A DNA stretch of 33,470 bases from Porphyromonadaceae bacterium CG2_30_38_12 (GCA_001873635.1 MNZK01000105.1:1-33470); one strand, 5' to 3'; shown: positions 23,713-33,197, numbered from the stretch's first letter. Notes: generated by a model from the sequence alone, not told the origin. Translations and numbers: made by a program.

Positions 23713-25929
23713 ATGCGCAAACGGTTTTTGGGCTTATTTAGTGTGAGCTTTTTACTTATTTTAATAGCTCTTTTCAGCTGGCAGTGTCGCGAAGACGACT
23801 TCACAGGGGAAGTGATTGGTGTTTGCCCCGAAGTAACACTTACCGACCCTACGGATGGTTCGATCAACATTGTAACGAACAAGCGGATTTCCGCCATATT
23901 CAACGAAGCTATGAATCCGACAACTATCAATATCAATACCTTTTTTGTCAAAAAAGGCGTTGACTTGGTTCAAGGCTCTGTGCTTTACACAGGTTTAAAA
24001 GCAACTTTTATCCCTACCGATTTATTGGAAGCTAACACGGTGTATTCGGCTACCATTACACGTGGAGCTACCGACCCCATGGGCAATGTGATGAAAAATG
24101 ACACAACATGGTTCTTTAATACAGGTGATATACCTGCAGTTGTACTTACCGACCCGTTGAAAGGTGCTTCGGATGTTGCTTTAAATAAAATTATCACAGC
24201 CGATTTCAGTACGGTTATGGATGGTACAACTTTTACAAACGCTACTTTTAAACTGAAACAAGGAACTGCTAATATTAATGGTTTCATTTCTTACGCCGGC
24301 TCAAGAGCTTCGTTCGATCCAACCATCGATTTGGTTCCAAACAAAGTTTATACAGCAACGATTACAAGGGATGTAAAAGATTTATTGGGGAATGCAATGG
24401 CGAAAGATACAACGTGGAGTTTTGCGACAGGCACTTTGCCTATTATTACCATAATTAGTCCGCAAGATGGCGCTGTAGATGTGGTGCGTAATACAAATGT
24501 GACCGCCACATTCAGTAAATTAATGAATGGAGCCACCATAGATCAAACTTCATTTACGCTAAAACAAGGAAACACTTCAATTTTAGGATTGGTAACTTAT
24601 AGCGAAATGACAGCACAGTTTAATCCAATTATTGATTTATTGCCTGGATTGGAATATACGGCAAAAATTACTCAAGGCGTTAAAGATCTTGCTGGTAATA
24701 CAATAGAGAAAGATTCGACTTGGAAGTTCACAACAGGAAATCTTATTGTGCCTGTTTTACCTTTCGTTACACTTACCGACCCTGTTGATGCGGCACCTAA
24801 CGTGCCACTTAACAAAGTGATAACAGCTACTTTTAGCAAAGCAATGGATCTTTCGACGATAAATTCTTCTACTTTTTTAGTTAAAAAGGCTGGAGTTCCC
24901 GTGTTAGGATTTGTAGATTATTCAGGACTCAGTGGAACATTTACACCTGCAAGTCCTTTATTGCCAGGAGCTACTTATAATTGCAGCATTACAACTGGAG
25001 CAAAAGATGTGGATGGAAATGCAATGGCAAATGACACCTTGTGGAGTTTTACAACTGTGCCACCTATAGTGCAATACAATTTGAACTTATCGGTTCTGCC
25101 TTTAAATAGTGGGACTGTAACCGGAGCTGGACTTTATAATACTGGTGCAAGCGTTACAGTGAGTGCCAATGCATTTGCCGGATTCGAATTTGTAAACTGG
25201 ACTGAAGGCGGTATATCGGTTTCAACATTAGACACCTACACTTTTGTATTGAATGCTGATCGCACCTTAATTGCAAACTTTAGCGCTATTATTTCGGGAC
25301 CTCCGGGAGTCGATCTTGGTTCGGCTGGCAACTTTGCTATTTTGGCAGGCTCGGGAGTTTCCAACACAGGTGTAACGACCACCATTACGGGCGATGTAGG
25401 CTCATTCCCTACGGCAACTATGAATGGACTATTGTCGGGAAATGTAAATGGGTTGCTTTATACCGTAGCCGATCCGATAGTTGGAACTGCTAAAACCAAT
25501 CTTACAACGGCTTACAATGATGCACAAAGTCGTTCGCTCGATGCTATTTCGCTTCCCGGACAATTGGGTGGATTAACATTAGCCCCGGGTTTATATGTAA
25601 ACTCGTCGACAAGTGGAATTTCGGGTACGGGAGCTAACGGTATATTAACATTAAATGCGGGTGGAAATCCAAATGCGGTGTGGATATTCAAAATGGGCTC
25701 AACACTTATTACTGATGCCGGAACAAGCATTGTGCTGGCAGGTGGTGCTAAAGCCAAAAACATTTATTGGTCGGTAGGAACTTCGGCTACCTTGGGTACA
25801 AACTCTATTTTCTTCGGAAATATATTGGCCGATCAGTCGATTTCTCTTACTACCGGCGCACGCCTTACCGGCAGAGCACTTACACGTGGAGCAGTTACAT
25901 TGGATACTAACGTCGTTACAAAACCATAA
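23713..25929 (+). CDS. Lipoprotein with Big_5 repeats and DUF3494 ice-binding-like domain
   Basis: With the start at 23713 the protein has 738 residues. The signal peptide ends in a lipobox-like FSWQC. Then come four Ig-like Big_5 repeats of about 100 residues, each with an LTDP-type opening, an ATFSKAMD-like strand, YTATIT and a W-F-F-N-T-G-like end. An InlB-type B repeat follows (GTVTGAG, FVNWTEGG, IANFS). The last 200 residues are a DUF3494 domain (DLGSAGNFAILAGSGV, ITGDVGSFP, APGLYV, WIFKMGSTL, KNIYWSVG, GRALTRGAVTLD), the fold of bacterial ice-binding proteins. Many members act as adhesins rather than in ice. Longer starts at 23596 or 23665 exist but would put a long basic tail before the signal peptide. 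The OmpA-family gene follows after 18 bases. Confidence 0.82.
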   Translation: MRKRFLGLFSVSFLLILIALFSWQCREDDFTGEVIGVCPEVTLTDPTDGSINIVTNKRISAIFNEAMNPTTININTFFVKKGVDLVQGSVLYTGLKATFIPTDLLEANTVYSATITRGATDPMGNVMKNDTTWFFNTGDIPAVVLTDPLKGASDVALNKIITADFSTVMDGTTFTNATFKLKQGTANINGFISYAGSRASFDPTIDLVPNKVYTATITRDVKDLLGNAMAKDTTWSFATGTLPIITIISPQDGAVDVVRNTNVTATFSKLMNGATIDQTSFTLKQGNTSILGLVTYSEMTAQFNPIIDLLPGLEYTAKITQGVKDLAGNTIEKDSTWKFTTGNLIVPVLPFVTLTDPVDAAPNVPLNKVITATFSKAMDLSTINSSTFLVKKAGVPVLGFVDYSGLSGTFTPASPLLPGATYNCSITTGAKDVDGNAMANDTLWSFTTVPPIVQYNLNLSVLPLNSGTVTGAGLYNTGASVTVSANAFAGFEFVNWTEGGISVSTLDTYTFVLNADRTLIANFSAIISGPPGVDLGSAGNFAILAGSGVSNTGVTTTITGDVGSFPTATMNGLLSGNVNGLLYTVADPIVGTAKTNLTTAYNDAQSRSLDAISLPGQLGGLTLAPGLYVNSSTSGISGTGANGILTLNAGGNPNAVWIFKMGSTLITDAGTSIVLAGGAKAKNIYWSVGTSATLGTNSIFFGNILADQSISLTTGARLTGRALTRGAVTLDTNVVTKP

Positions 25930-25947
25930 AAAAAATAAATTTAAATC

Positions 25948-27948
25948 ATGATAAAAAGAATATTATCCATCACATGTATGTTGTTTGGCTTAGCTGCAAC
26001 ATTACCGGCTCAGGAAGAACTCCGCACCCAACCTAAATTTTGGTTGGGGGTTTCGGGAGCTGGCAATTACAATATGTACACTGGAACTACACAAACGTTG
26101 AACCCAACACTTATGGCTCCTGCTGCTTTTCACGAAGGTTCGGGCGTGGGTGGTTTTGCCTCGCTGTTGCTGGAATATCGTCCCATTCCTTTTGTGGGAC
26201 TGATGCTTAATCTTGGTTACGATGGTCGCGGAGGTGCATTCAATCAGGTAGTATCGCCCTGTAACTGCCCTGAGGATTTGAACACTGGTTTGAGTTATGC
26301 CACTATTCAACCAAGCATTCGTATTTCGCCTTTTGGACATAATTTCTATGCGTTTTTAGGTGGTGCTTACAATTATAATTTGAATAAATCGTTTGCATAT
26401 ACCTTCGATCAAAACAATGGAAATGTTTTTACAACATCCGAAGGTGAGTTCAGCAACGTACGTCAGCATGTTTTTTCTACTCATATTGGAATAGGTTACG
26501 ATATTCAACTGTCGGCATGGAATAGTGCTACACAGGTTGCACTTTCGCCTTTTATTTCGTATCATCCTTATTTCGGACAAGCACCTCGCGGTATCGAAAG
26601 TTGGTCATTATCAACTGTCCGTGTAGGATTAGCACTGAAATTTGGTACTGGCAAAGTGAACGAAAAAGCTCCTGAAAAATTAGTATCGCCATTGGTTGAG
26701 AAAAAACCGGCAAGTACTCAGGGTGCTTTAGTGCCGGTTACGAATGATAATGAAGCGCTTGCAGCAAGCAGCAAAGATGTTACATTTACTGTGCGTGCTC
26801 CGCTTTCTGTGCCCGTAAAACGTAACATTAATGAGGCTTTCCCATTGCGCAATTATGTGTTTTTTGAAGAAGGTTCAACAAAAATTCCGAACCGTTACGT
26901 ACGCTTGACAACCTCGCAGGCAGCCGGTTTTGAGTTGGAACAACTGCGTACAAGCGACCCCAAAGATCAGGTTGGACGCTCGGCGCGACAAATGAAAGTG
27001 TATTATAATATTCTCAATATTGTAGGTTCCCGCATGGTGAAAAACCCTGCTGCTTTAGTTACACTAACTGGCTCATCGGCAGGTAATGGACCCGAAATGG
27101 GAAAAGAATATGCCGAGAGCATAAAACTTTATTTGGTGGATGTGTTTGGCATTCGACCCATACGAATTACTACCGAAGGACGTAATCAACCAATGCAACC
27201 ATCTGCATTGCCTGGTGGTAAAAACTACTTGGTTATGTTGCGTGAAGGCGACCGCAGGGTCGATATTACATCTAATTCACCGGAATTGCTTTTGCCGCTT
27301 CAAATTGAAGTAGTTCAGGCTGATCCCTTGGACAGCCGAATACTTTTTAATGTGAAGTCGGATAAAAAACAAGCACTTACTTCGTGGCAAGTCGATGTGA
27401 TTGACCAAAAAGGTATGAAGCAACATTTTGGACCCTATACGCGCAACCAGGAAAGCATTTCGGGCAATAGAATTTTAGGTGAAAATCAGAAAGGAAAATA
27501 TAAATTTGTAGTTACTGGCAAAACGCCTGTAGGAAGCATTGTGCGAAAAGAAACTGAAATTAGTCTTGTTCGCAACGAAACACCTGCGGAGGAAGCATTG
27601 CGATTTAGCATTTTGTTTGGCTTCGATGAGCAACGCGTGCTCGCTAATTACGAAAAATTCCTGATTGAAGAGGTTGCACCACATATTGCTAACAACGGAA
27701 GGGTAATTATACACGGACATACCGATATTATTGGTAGCACGGAATATAACATGAACTTATCGCAACAGCGTGCACAAGATATTATGGAAATTCTACAAAA
27801 AGCTACTTTCAATGCGGGTAAAACTGGTGTTACCTATGATGTGATTGCTTTTGGGATGGATGCTGATGATGCTCCTTTTGGAAATAAACTTCCCGAAGAA
27901 CGTTTTTACAACCGTACAGTGATTATCGACATTGTACAACCAAAATAA
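25948..27948 (+). CDS. OmpA-family outer-membrane protein
   Basis: A 666-residue protein that probably ties the outer membrane to peptidoglycan. Residues 1-22 are a signal peptide ending LPAQ. Residues of about 25-235 form a beta-barrel-like domain with aromatic girdles (FWLGVSGAGNYN, VRVGLALKFG). A linker follows, and about 290-430 is a degenerate OmpA-like domain (NYVFFEEGSTKIP, and late IRITTEGRNQP). The C-terminal domain (about 540-666) is a standard OmpA peptidoglycan-binding fold with ILFGFDEQRV, IIHGHTDIIGSTEYN, LSQQRAQDIMEIL and FYNRTVIIDI. Two such domains in one chain are unusual. The gene lies 18 bases behind the DUF3494 lipoprotein, so the two are surely co-transcribed and may form one surface structure. 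A terminator follows. Confidence 0.88.
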   Translation: MIKRILSITCMLFGLAATLPAQEELRTQPKFWLGVSGAGNYNMYTGTTQTLNPTLMAPAAFHEGSGVGGFASLLLEYRPIPFVGLMLNLGYDGRGGAFNQVVSPCNCPEDLNTGLSYATIQPSIRISPFGHNFYAFLGGAYNYNLNKSFAYTFDQNNGNVFTTSEGEFSNVRQHVFSTHIGIGYDIQLSAWNSATQVALSPFISYHPYFGQAPRGIESWSLSTVRVGLALKFGTGKVNEKAPEKLVSPLVEKKPASTQGALVPVTNDNEALAASSKDVTFTVRAPLSVPVKRNINEAFPLRNYVFFEEGSTKIPNRYVRLTTSQAAGFELEQLRTSDPKDQVGRSARQMKVYYNILNIVGSRMVKNPAALVTLTGSSAGNGPEMGKEYAESIKLYLVDVFGIRPIRITTEGRNQPMQPSALPGGKNYLVMLREGDRRVDITSNSPELLLPLQIEVVQADPLDSRILFNVKSDKKQALTSWQVDVIDQKGMKQHFGPYTRNQESISGNRILGENQKGKYKFVVTGKTPVGSIVRKETEISLVRNETPAEEALRFSILFGFDEQRVLANYEKFLIEEVAPHIANNGRVIIHGHTDIIGSTEYNMNLSQQRAQDIMEILQKATFNAGKTGVTYDVIAFGMDADDAPFGNKLPEERFYNRTVIIDIVQPK

Positions 27949-27971
27949 GTAAAATAAATGTTTTAAAAAGT

Positions 27972-28007
27972 GAGCGGATGACTTAAAGTTATTCGCTCTC
28001 TTTTTTT
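27972..28007 (+). terminator. Terminator of the adhesin-OmpA operon
   Basis: GAGCGGAT (27972-27979) pairs with ATTCGCTC (27991-27998), with one G-T pair, around an 11-base loop, followed by TC and seven T. It lies 23 bases past the OmpA-family stop. Confidence 0.8.
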
Positions 28008-28090
28008 CAGTGAATTATGTAACATATACCTGAATTGGTGTAACGGTTTTGTACTTAATTTTATGCAAATTTGTAAAAAACAAAATAATC

Positions 28091-28339
28091 ATGCCTAATC
28101 AAAAAACGATTTTCCTTTTACTAATAATTTTCTCAGTAACTTTTGGGTTCACATCGTGTCTGGTTCGCTCACATCACGATAATGGTTATCACCGAGGACA
28201 CTACAAAAATCACCAGTACACCCGTAAAGTGTATGTCGAAAGACCTGCCCATCACGAAACGTATCAATTAGCACCAGTATATAAAGTGCACAAAGAAAAA
28301 AAACATAGCAAAAAGCATACATGGAATGCTAAGAAGTAG
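28091..28339 (+). CDS. Small His-rich lipoprotein
   Basis: From the ATG at 28091 the protein has 82 residues: a signal peptide with a lipobox (GFTSC, Cys23) and a mature part of 60 residues with ten His, many Lys and Tyr (SHHDNGYHRGH, KEKKHSKKH). It has no known domain. The His content suggests metal binding, but sequence alone cannot show this. The frame is open from 28049, but the extra 14 residues come before a good signal peptide and the shorter start has an A-rich leader. It lies between the OmpA operon terminator and the GH130 gene and may be transcribed alone; the CAAATTTG at 28066-28073 is only a partial -7 match. Confidence 0.65.
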   Translation: MPNQKTIFLLLIIFSVTFGFTSCLVRSHHDNGYHRGHYKNHQYTRKVYVERPAHHETYQLAPVYKVHKEKKHSKKHTWNAKK

Positions 28340-28398
28340 ATTCAATCAAATGCTAATTCATATTCCCTTATGGGGCTTGGAGCAAAATAATATACGAA

Positions 28399-29448
28399 AT
28401 GATAAAAGTACAAAAAGAGGGCATTATCCTCGAAAAACGAGATTTGGAGTTTGAAAGAGCTGGGGTGCTAAATCCTGCTATTATGAGGGAAGGCGACAGT
28501 GTTCATATTTTTTACAGAGCTGTGAGCGAAGGCAATTATTCCACTTTGGGTTATGCCCGATTGGATGGTCCATTGCATTTAACCGAACGTTTGGATACTC
28601 CTGTTTTTGTTCCCGAAACGGAGTACGAAACACATGGTGTAGAGGATGCGCGTATTACAAAAATCGAAGACCAGTATTATATGACCTACACCGGTTACGA
28701 TGGCATAAATGCGCGTGGTGCTATGGCGACTTCTAAAGATTTGAAAAAATTCAAACGGCATGGATTAATAGTTCCGCCTATTGCCTATTCGAAGTTTGTT
28801 TTTTGGGCTGAGAAAAATGGTAAGGTGAACGAAAACTATTACCGCAATCATAAATTTTATTATCAAGAAGCCGACCCCGATAAAAAAATGATGTTGTGGG
28901 ACAAAAATGTAGTTTTCTTTCCACGCCGTATTAACGGAAAACTAGTGTTTCTGCATCGCATTCGTCCCGGAATTCAGATAACTTCGGTCGAGAACTTAAG
29001 TGATTTAACACGTGAGTTTTGGAAAGAGTACTTCGCCGATTTTCACAAGTATATTGTTATGGATCCTTTGCACCAGCACGAGTCTGATTATATTGGAAAC
29101 GGCTGCCCACCTATCGAAACTCCAGCCGGTTGGTTACTTATTTATCATGGAGTTGAATCTACTGAACGGGGGCTTATTTATTCGGCATGTGCTGCCTTGC
29201 TCGATTTGAATGATCCCTCTATCGAAATTGCCCGACTTCCTTATGCGCTTTTTTCGCCACAGTATAGTTGGGAGCGACGTGGCGAAGTTAATAATGTGGT
29301 TTTCCCTACTGGAACGGCTCTTTTTGGCGATACCCTTTTTATTTATTACGGAGCAGCCGACGAACGTATTGCCTGTGCTTCGGTTAGATTGTCGGCTTTA
29401 ATTCAAGAACTTACTTTAAACATTCAACCTCATGCGACACACTTATGA
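28399..29448 (+). CDS. GH130 family beta-mannoside phosphorylase or hydrolase
   Basis: A 349-residue five-bladed propeller enzyme of family GH130, which acts on beta-mannosides by phosphorolysis or hydrolysis. Visible family features are the early GVLNPAI, FYRA, the HGVEDARIT motif (Glu82-Asp83, around the catalytic acid region), YTGYDG, DKNVVFFPRRI, HRIRPGIQ, GNGCPPIETPAGWLLIYHGV and the late VFPTGTALFGDTLFIYYGAAD. No signal peptide is present, so it works in the cytoplasm. Phosphorylase versus hydrolase cannot be settled by eye, since both occur in this family. It overlaps the next gene by 17 bases; the shared transcript with a GT4 enzyme suggests joint work on one mannose-containing glycan, either in storage or salvage. 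Confidence 0.9.
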   Translation: MIKVQKEGIILEKRDLEFERAGVLNPAIMREGDSVHIFYRAVSEGNYSTLGYARLDGPLHLTERLDTPVFVPETEYETHGVEDARITKIEDQYYMTYTGYDGINARGAMATSKDLKKFKRHGLIVPPIAYSKFVFWAEKNGKVNENYYRNHKFYYQEADPDKKMMLWDKNVVFFPRRINGKLVFLHRIRPGIQITSVENLSDLTREFWKEYFADFHKYIVMDPLHQHESDYIGNGCPPIETPAGWLLIYHGVESTERGLIYSACAALLDLNDPSIEIARLPYALFSPQYSWERRGEVNNVVFPTGTALFGDTLFIYYGAADERIACASVRLSALIQELTLNIQPHATHL

Positions 29449-31756
29449 TTTACAACCAAATATTCTTGAAAATTCTCAGAATAAAATGGTTACAAGCAAT
29501 TTAACTGAAAATGAAAATTTTCTTGGGTCAAAAATACTTGAAAAAACAATTAATTTACCCGAAATACTTTTTGTAACTTCGTTTCCACCTCGTGTATGTG
29601 GTATTGCTACGTATTCACAGGATTTAATAAAATCGTTGGAAAATAAGTTTGGAGCTTCTTTTACTATTAAAGTTTGCGCTTTGGAATCAGGAAAAACTTC
29701 TTACAAATATCCCGAACAGGTAACTTCGGTGCTCGACACTTCTGATGCGCTTTCGTTTACAAAAACAGCTCTGAAAATTAATCAGCATAGGGATATTAAA
29801 ATGGTTGTTATACAGCACGAGTTTGGGTTTTTTAAACAGGAGGAAAATGCTTTTTTGAGTTTTCTATACGAACTAACAAAACCCATAGTTGTCGTTTTTC
29901 ATACCGTATTGCCACACCCCGACGAAAAGTTGAAATTATTAGTGCAAAACATAGCGAATGCTTGTGGTGCTATTATTGTCATGACAAATCATGCAGCACA
30001 TTTACTTGTAACTGATTACTTTATTCCACAATCAAAAATTACCGTTATTGCCCATGGCACACATTTGGTGCCACACTTAAACAAAACTTCGTTAAAAGCT
30101 AAATATCATTTAACAGGTAAAAATGTGCTGACTACCTTTGGCCTTTTAAGTTCAGGGAAAAGTATCGAAACCACTCTACGGGCAATGCCTCAGATTTTGA
30201 AAGAGATTCCCAATGCTATGTTTTTGGTCATTGGGAAAACGCATCCCGAAGTGATTAAATACGAAAACGAAAGTTATCGTCAGAAATTACATGCTATTGT
30301 TCGTGATTTAAACATAACGGAACATGTGCGCTTTATAAACGAATATTTAGAATTGCCCAAATTGCTCGAATATCTTCAATTGACTGATATTTATCTGTTT
30401 ACGACGAAAGACCCAAACCAGGCTGTGAGCGGTACCTTTGTGTATGCTATGAGTTGCGGTTGTCCTATTATTTCTACACCTATACCACATGCCAAAGAAG
30501 TACTTACAAAAGATACGGGTATAATAATTGATTTTCAAAATTCGCAACAATTGGCTGATGGCGTTATCTTATTGTTAAACAACAATTTGCTTCGCAAAAA
30601 TATCAGTACAAATACACTTCAGAAAATTGTGTTTACCGCTTGGGAAAACGCTGCGGTGCAACATGCCAATCTTTTCAAACAACAAGTGGGTAATAGGATG
30701 AAAATAAGCTACATAATGCCCGAAATAAAACTCGACCAGATAGAAAAAATGACTACTGATATTGGAATTATTCAATTTTGTAAAATCAATCAACCGGACT
30801 TTAGTACCGGTTACACGCTCGATGATAACGCACGTGCACTTATTGCTATGTGTATGCACTTCGAACTTACCGCCGAATTGGACGATTTAAAAGCGATTAC
30901 TACATATTTGAATTATATAAAACTCTGTTTGCAGCCGGGAGGTAATTTTTTAAACTATATGGATATAAACAAAGTGTTTACACCTCAAAACAATGAAGTG
31001 AACTTAGACGATGCCAATGGTCGTACGCTTTGGGCGTTGGGTTTTGTAATTTCCAAAAAAGAAATTCTACCCGAGGAGATTGTGTCCACTGCACGTTTTA
31101 TTTTCGAACAAACGTTTTCACACATCGAAACTGTTCATTCTACTCGTTCATTGGCTTTTATTATCAAAGGGTTGTATTATTATTATAAGGTGGTGAAAAC
31201 CACTAATATTAAACTCTTCACAGAGCGATTGGCAGATAGACTATCAAATATGTACTTGCATGAGTCGTCCAAAAACTGGGAATGGTTTGAGAGTTACCTT
31301 ACTTATGCCAATAGTATTTTGCCGGAGGCAATGCTCTTGGCTAACGAAATAACTGGCAAAAAACACTATGAAACTATTGCCGTAGAATCGTTCGGTTTTT
31401 TAATGAGAAATATTTTTAATCAAAATGGCATTGAAGTAATATCGAACAAAAGTCGATTTTACAAAGGCAAAGAAGCTCCCAAATTTGGCGAACAGCCTAT
31501 TGATGTAGCTTATACTATAATGACCCTTTATGTGTTTTACAACCATTTTCGTGAAAATAAATATTTAGATAAAATGATTGTGGCTTTTAATTGGTTTTTG
31601 GGCAAAAATAGGCTGAGTCAAATTGTTTACAATCCCTGCACGGGAGGCTGCTACGATGGCTTAGAAGAGTTTAACGTAAACCTGAATCAAGGTGCCGAAT
31701 CGACGGTGAGTTATTTGATGGCACGATTGACTATGCAGCAACTTAAAAATGCCTAA
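29432..31756 (+). CDS. GT4-like glycosyltransferase with C-terminal helical domain
   Basis: A 774-residue cytoplasmic protein. Residues of about 40-410 form a GT-B glycosyltransferase of the GT4 type: FVTSFPPRVCGIATYS at the start, VIQHEFGFF, the mid-protein HGTH, LTTFGLLSSGKSIE, and the sugar-nucleotide region SGTFVYAMSCGCPIIST near 332-348. The canonical Glu-x7-Glu is not kept: the position of the second Glu (as in EAMACG) is Tyr (YAMSCG). I recall a GT4 subgroup with the same change. Residues of about 420-774 are all-helical, with TGYTLDDNARALI, DANGRTLWALGF and EFNVNLNQGAESTVSYLMARL, similar to an alpha/alpha toroid glycosidase-like fold. The gene overlaps the GH130 gene by 17 bases. A second start at 29486, after an A-rich leader, is possible. 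Confidence 0.87.
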   Translation: MRHTYDLQPNILENSQNKMVTSNLTENENFLGSKILEKTINLPEILFVTSFPPRVCGIATYSQDLIKSLENKFGASFTIKVCALESGKTSYKYPEQVTSVLDTSDALSFTKTALKINQHRDIKMVVIQHEFGFFKQEENAFLSFLYELTKPIVVVFHTVLPHPDEKLKLLVQNIANACGAIIVMTNHAAHLLVTDYFIPQSKITVIAHGTHLVPHLNKTSLKAKYHLTGKNVLTTFGLLSSGKSIETTLRAMPQILKEIPNAMFLVIGKTHPEVIKYENESYRQKLHAIVRDLNITEHVRFINEYLELPKLLEYLQLTDIYLFTTKDPNQAVSGTFVYAMSCGCPIISTPIPHAKEVLTKDTGIIIDFQNSQQLADGVILLLNNNLLRKNISTNTLQKIVFTAWENAAVQHANLFKQQVGNRMKISYIMPEIKLDQIEKMTTDIGIIQFCKINQPDFSTGYTLDDNARALIAMCMHFELTAELDDLKAITTYLNYIKLCLQPGGNFLNYMDINKVFTPQNNEVNLDDANGRTLWALGFVISKKEILPEEIVSTARFIFEQTFSHIETVHSTRSLAFIIKGLYYYYKVVKTTNIKLFTERLADRLSNMYLHESSKNWEWFESYLTYANSILPEAMLLANEITGKKHYETIAVESFGFLMRNIFNQNGIEVISNKSRFYKGKEAPKFGEQPIDVAYTIMTLYVFYNHFRENKYLDKMIVAFNWFLGKNRLSQIVYNPCTGGCYDGLEEFNVNLNQGAESTVSYLMARLTMQQLKNA

Positions 31757-32001
31757 CCTACTGTAAGCAGCAATAATTGATAGCCCTCCGTTGAATACCA
31801 TTTTTTTATAATAGTGTGAAATAGCTATTGTTTGAGGGTGTTTCAGCCATTATCTTCCAGCTTTGCGCTCATACCTTAATAAAAAGACAATAGTTATATG
31901 CTTTTAGTTAACAAAAAAAATGGCTTGACATAGGTAAGCAATTTTGTTGTATAAACTAAGCGTTCGACGATTTTGTAATTAAAAGCTTATAAAATGACAT
32001 T
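31757..32001. other. Spacer between GT4 gene and insertion sequence
   Basis: No gene is seen; stops are frequent in all plus frames. An imperfect inverted repeat (ATAGCTATTGTTT at 31821-31833 and AGACAATAGTTAT at 31885-31897) is the only structure, and no clear terminator follows the GT4 gene. The 5' part of the gene fragment found beyond the IS is not present here, so the IS did not simply split that gene. Confidence 0.4.
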
Positions 32002-32009
32002 AGTGTCCA

Positions 32010-33173
32010 CTAAAAAAAAATAAGAGTCAGATGTTCTGACAAGAGTTCTTTGACATCATTATTATCTGCATTAAAAAAGAGTTCTCCAATTGGCGATTTG
32101 TCCAATAGAGGTATTCCAAATATTTGTAATACTTCATATGTTGATCGGTTAAGCATAAGGTCTCTTTCAATGATTGCAACTAAGCAATATGATATGACTG
32201 CACAATATATTTGTATTCTAACAGCATTTTCAGAAGTACCCCAAAAGGACTTAACCTTCAAGTGCTGCTTAATCCATTTGAAAAACAATTCTACTTGCCA
32301 GCGATTCTTGTAAAGCTAAGCTATCTGTTCAGAGGTTAGTTCTATATTATTGGTCAGGTAAACGAAAGTTCTATTCGTTTCTTTATCATAATATACAACT
32401 TTCCTCATTTCATCCGGATAGTATTGTAATATATAATATCCAGTAAGTTTGCCAATTTGATTACTCATTACTCCATTTCTCTCATTGACTGGGTTCATTC
32501 GAGTAAACTGGAATTGAAGATTTTTCTTGGCTCTAATTACAAAATAAGCTGAATGCTTTGTTATGTTGCAAAGCCTTTTGAAATCAACATACCCACGGTC
32601 AAACACATAATAGGCTCCAGATTCATAAGGTATTACATCCATTGCATTCACATCGTTCACCGTAGCATTCGTAATATGAATGAATGCTGGAATTTGTATG
32701 GTTATGTCGTAAAGTGTGTGAAGTTTAATTCCAGCTTTTGCTTTTCGGAATTTTGCCCACCAAAATACATTCAAACACAAATCTATCGTTGAAGAATCAA
32801 ACGCGTAAACTTTACCTTGTATTTCAAAGTCATTATTTGCTCTTTTTTTACGAGCAATATTAATTAAATAATATGCAAAATCTTCAAATATTTTGCTGTC
32901 TCGTTTCTCGTTTGCTTTGGAAAGATTGCTTCTCGTAACGTTTTTTCCAAAACCTAAGTGATAGCTTTTTTGACTGTGAGCATCTATAGCTACAATCAAG
33001 TCTCGAAGACTATCACGACTTGTTAGTTGACCAAATATCATCACGAGCAACTGATTCCAACAGCTAAAGAGTTTTACATATTTGTTGCCTGCATATTTTA
33101 TTTCAAAACCATCAAAAACACGTTGAGGTAAAAACTCAACCATTTGCGCGAAAATATATTTTCCTGTATTCAT
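32010..33173 (-). pseudogene. IS4-family transposase interrupted by an amber stop
   Basis: The frame begins MNTGKYIFAQMVEFLPQRV and carries catalytic Asp126 (YAFDSSTID) and Asp192 (YVFDRGYVDF). A TAG at 32316-32318 stops it after 285 codons (TSEQIA). The same frame then continues with LYKNRWQVELFFKWIK, which contains the catalytic Glu295 and the Y-x2-R-x3-E-x6-K signature, to a TAG at 32010-32012 inside the terminal repeat. Intact relatives I recall read IADLYKNRWQ here. The stop cuts the third catalytic residue off, so the enzyme should be dead unless the codon is read through. The frame on both sides is uninterrupted, with no frameshift, indicating very recent inactivation. Confidence 0.85.
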
Positions 33174-33174
33174 T

Positions 33175-33197
33175 GCCCTAATTTTAACATTTAGGGC
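33175..33197 (-). promoter_or_regulatory. Hairpin abutting the transposase start
   Basis: GCCCTAA (33175-33181) pairs with TTAGGGC (33191-33197) over a 9-base loop, ending one base from the transposase ATG on the minus strand. In read-through transcripts from outside, the stem would block ribosome entry, a known safeguard of IS10/IS4-type elements. The position is seen; the function is inferred. Confidence 0.5.
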
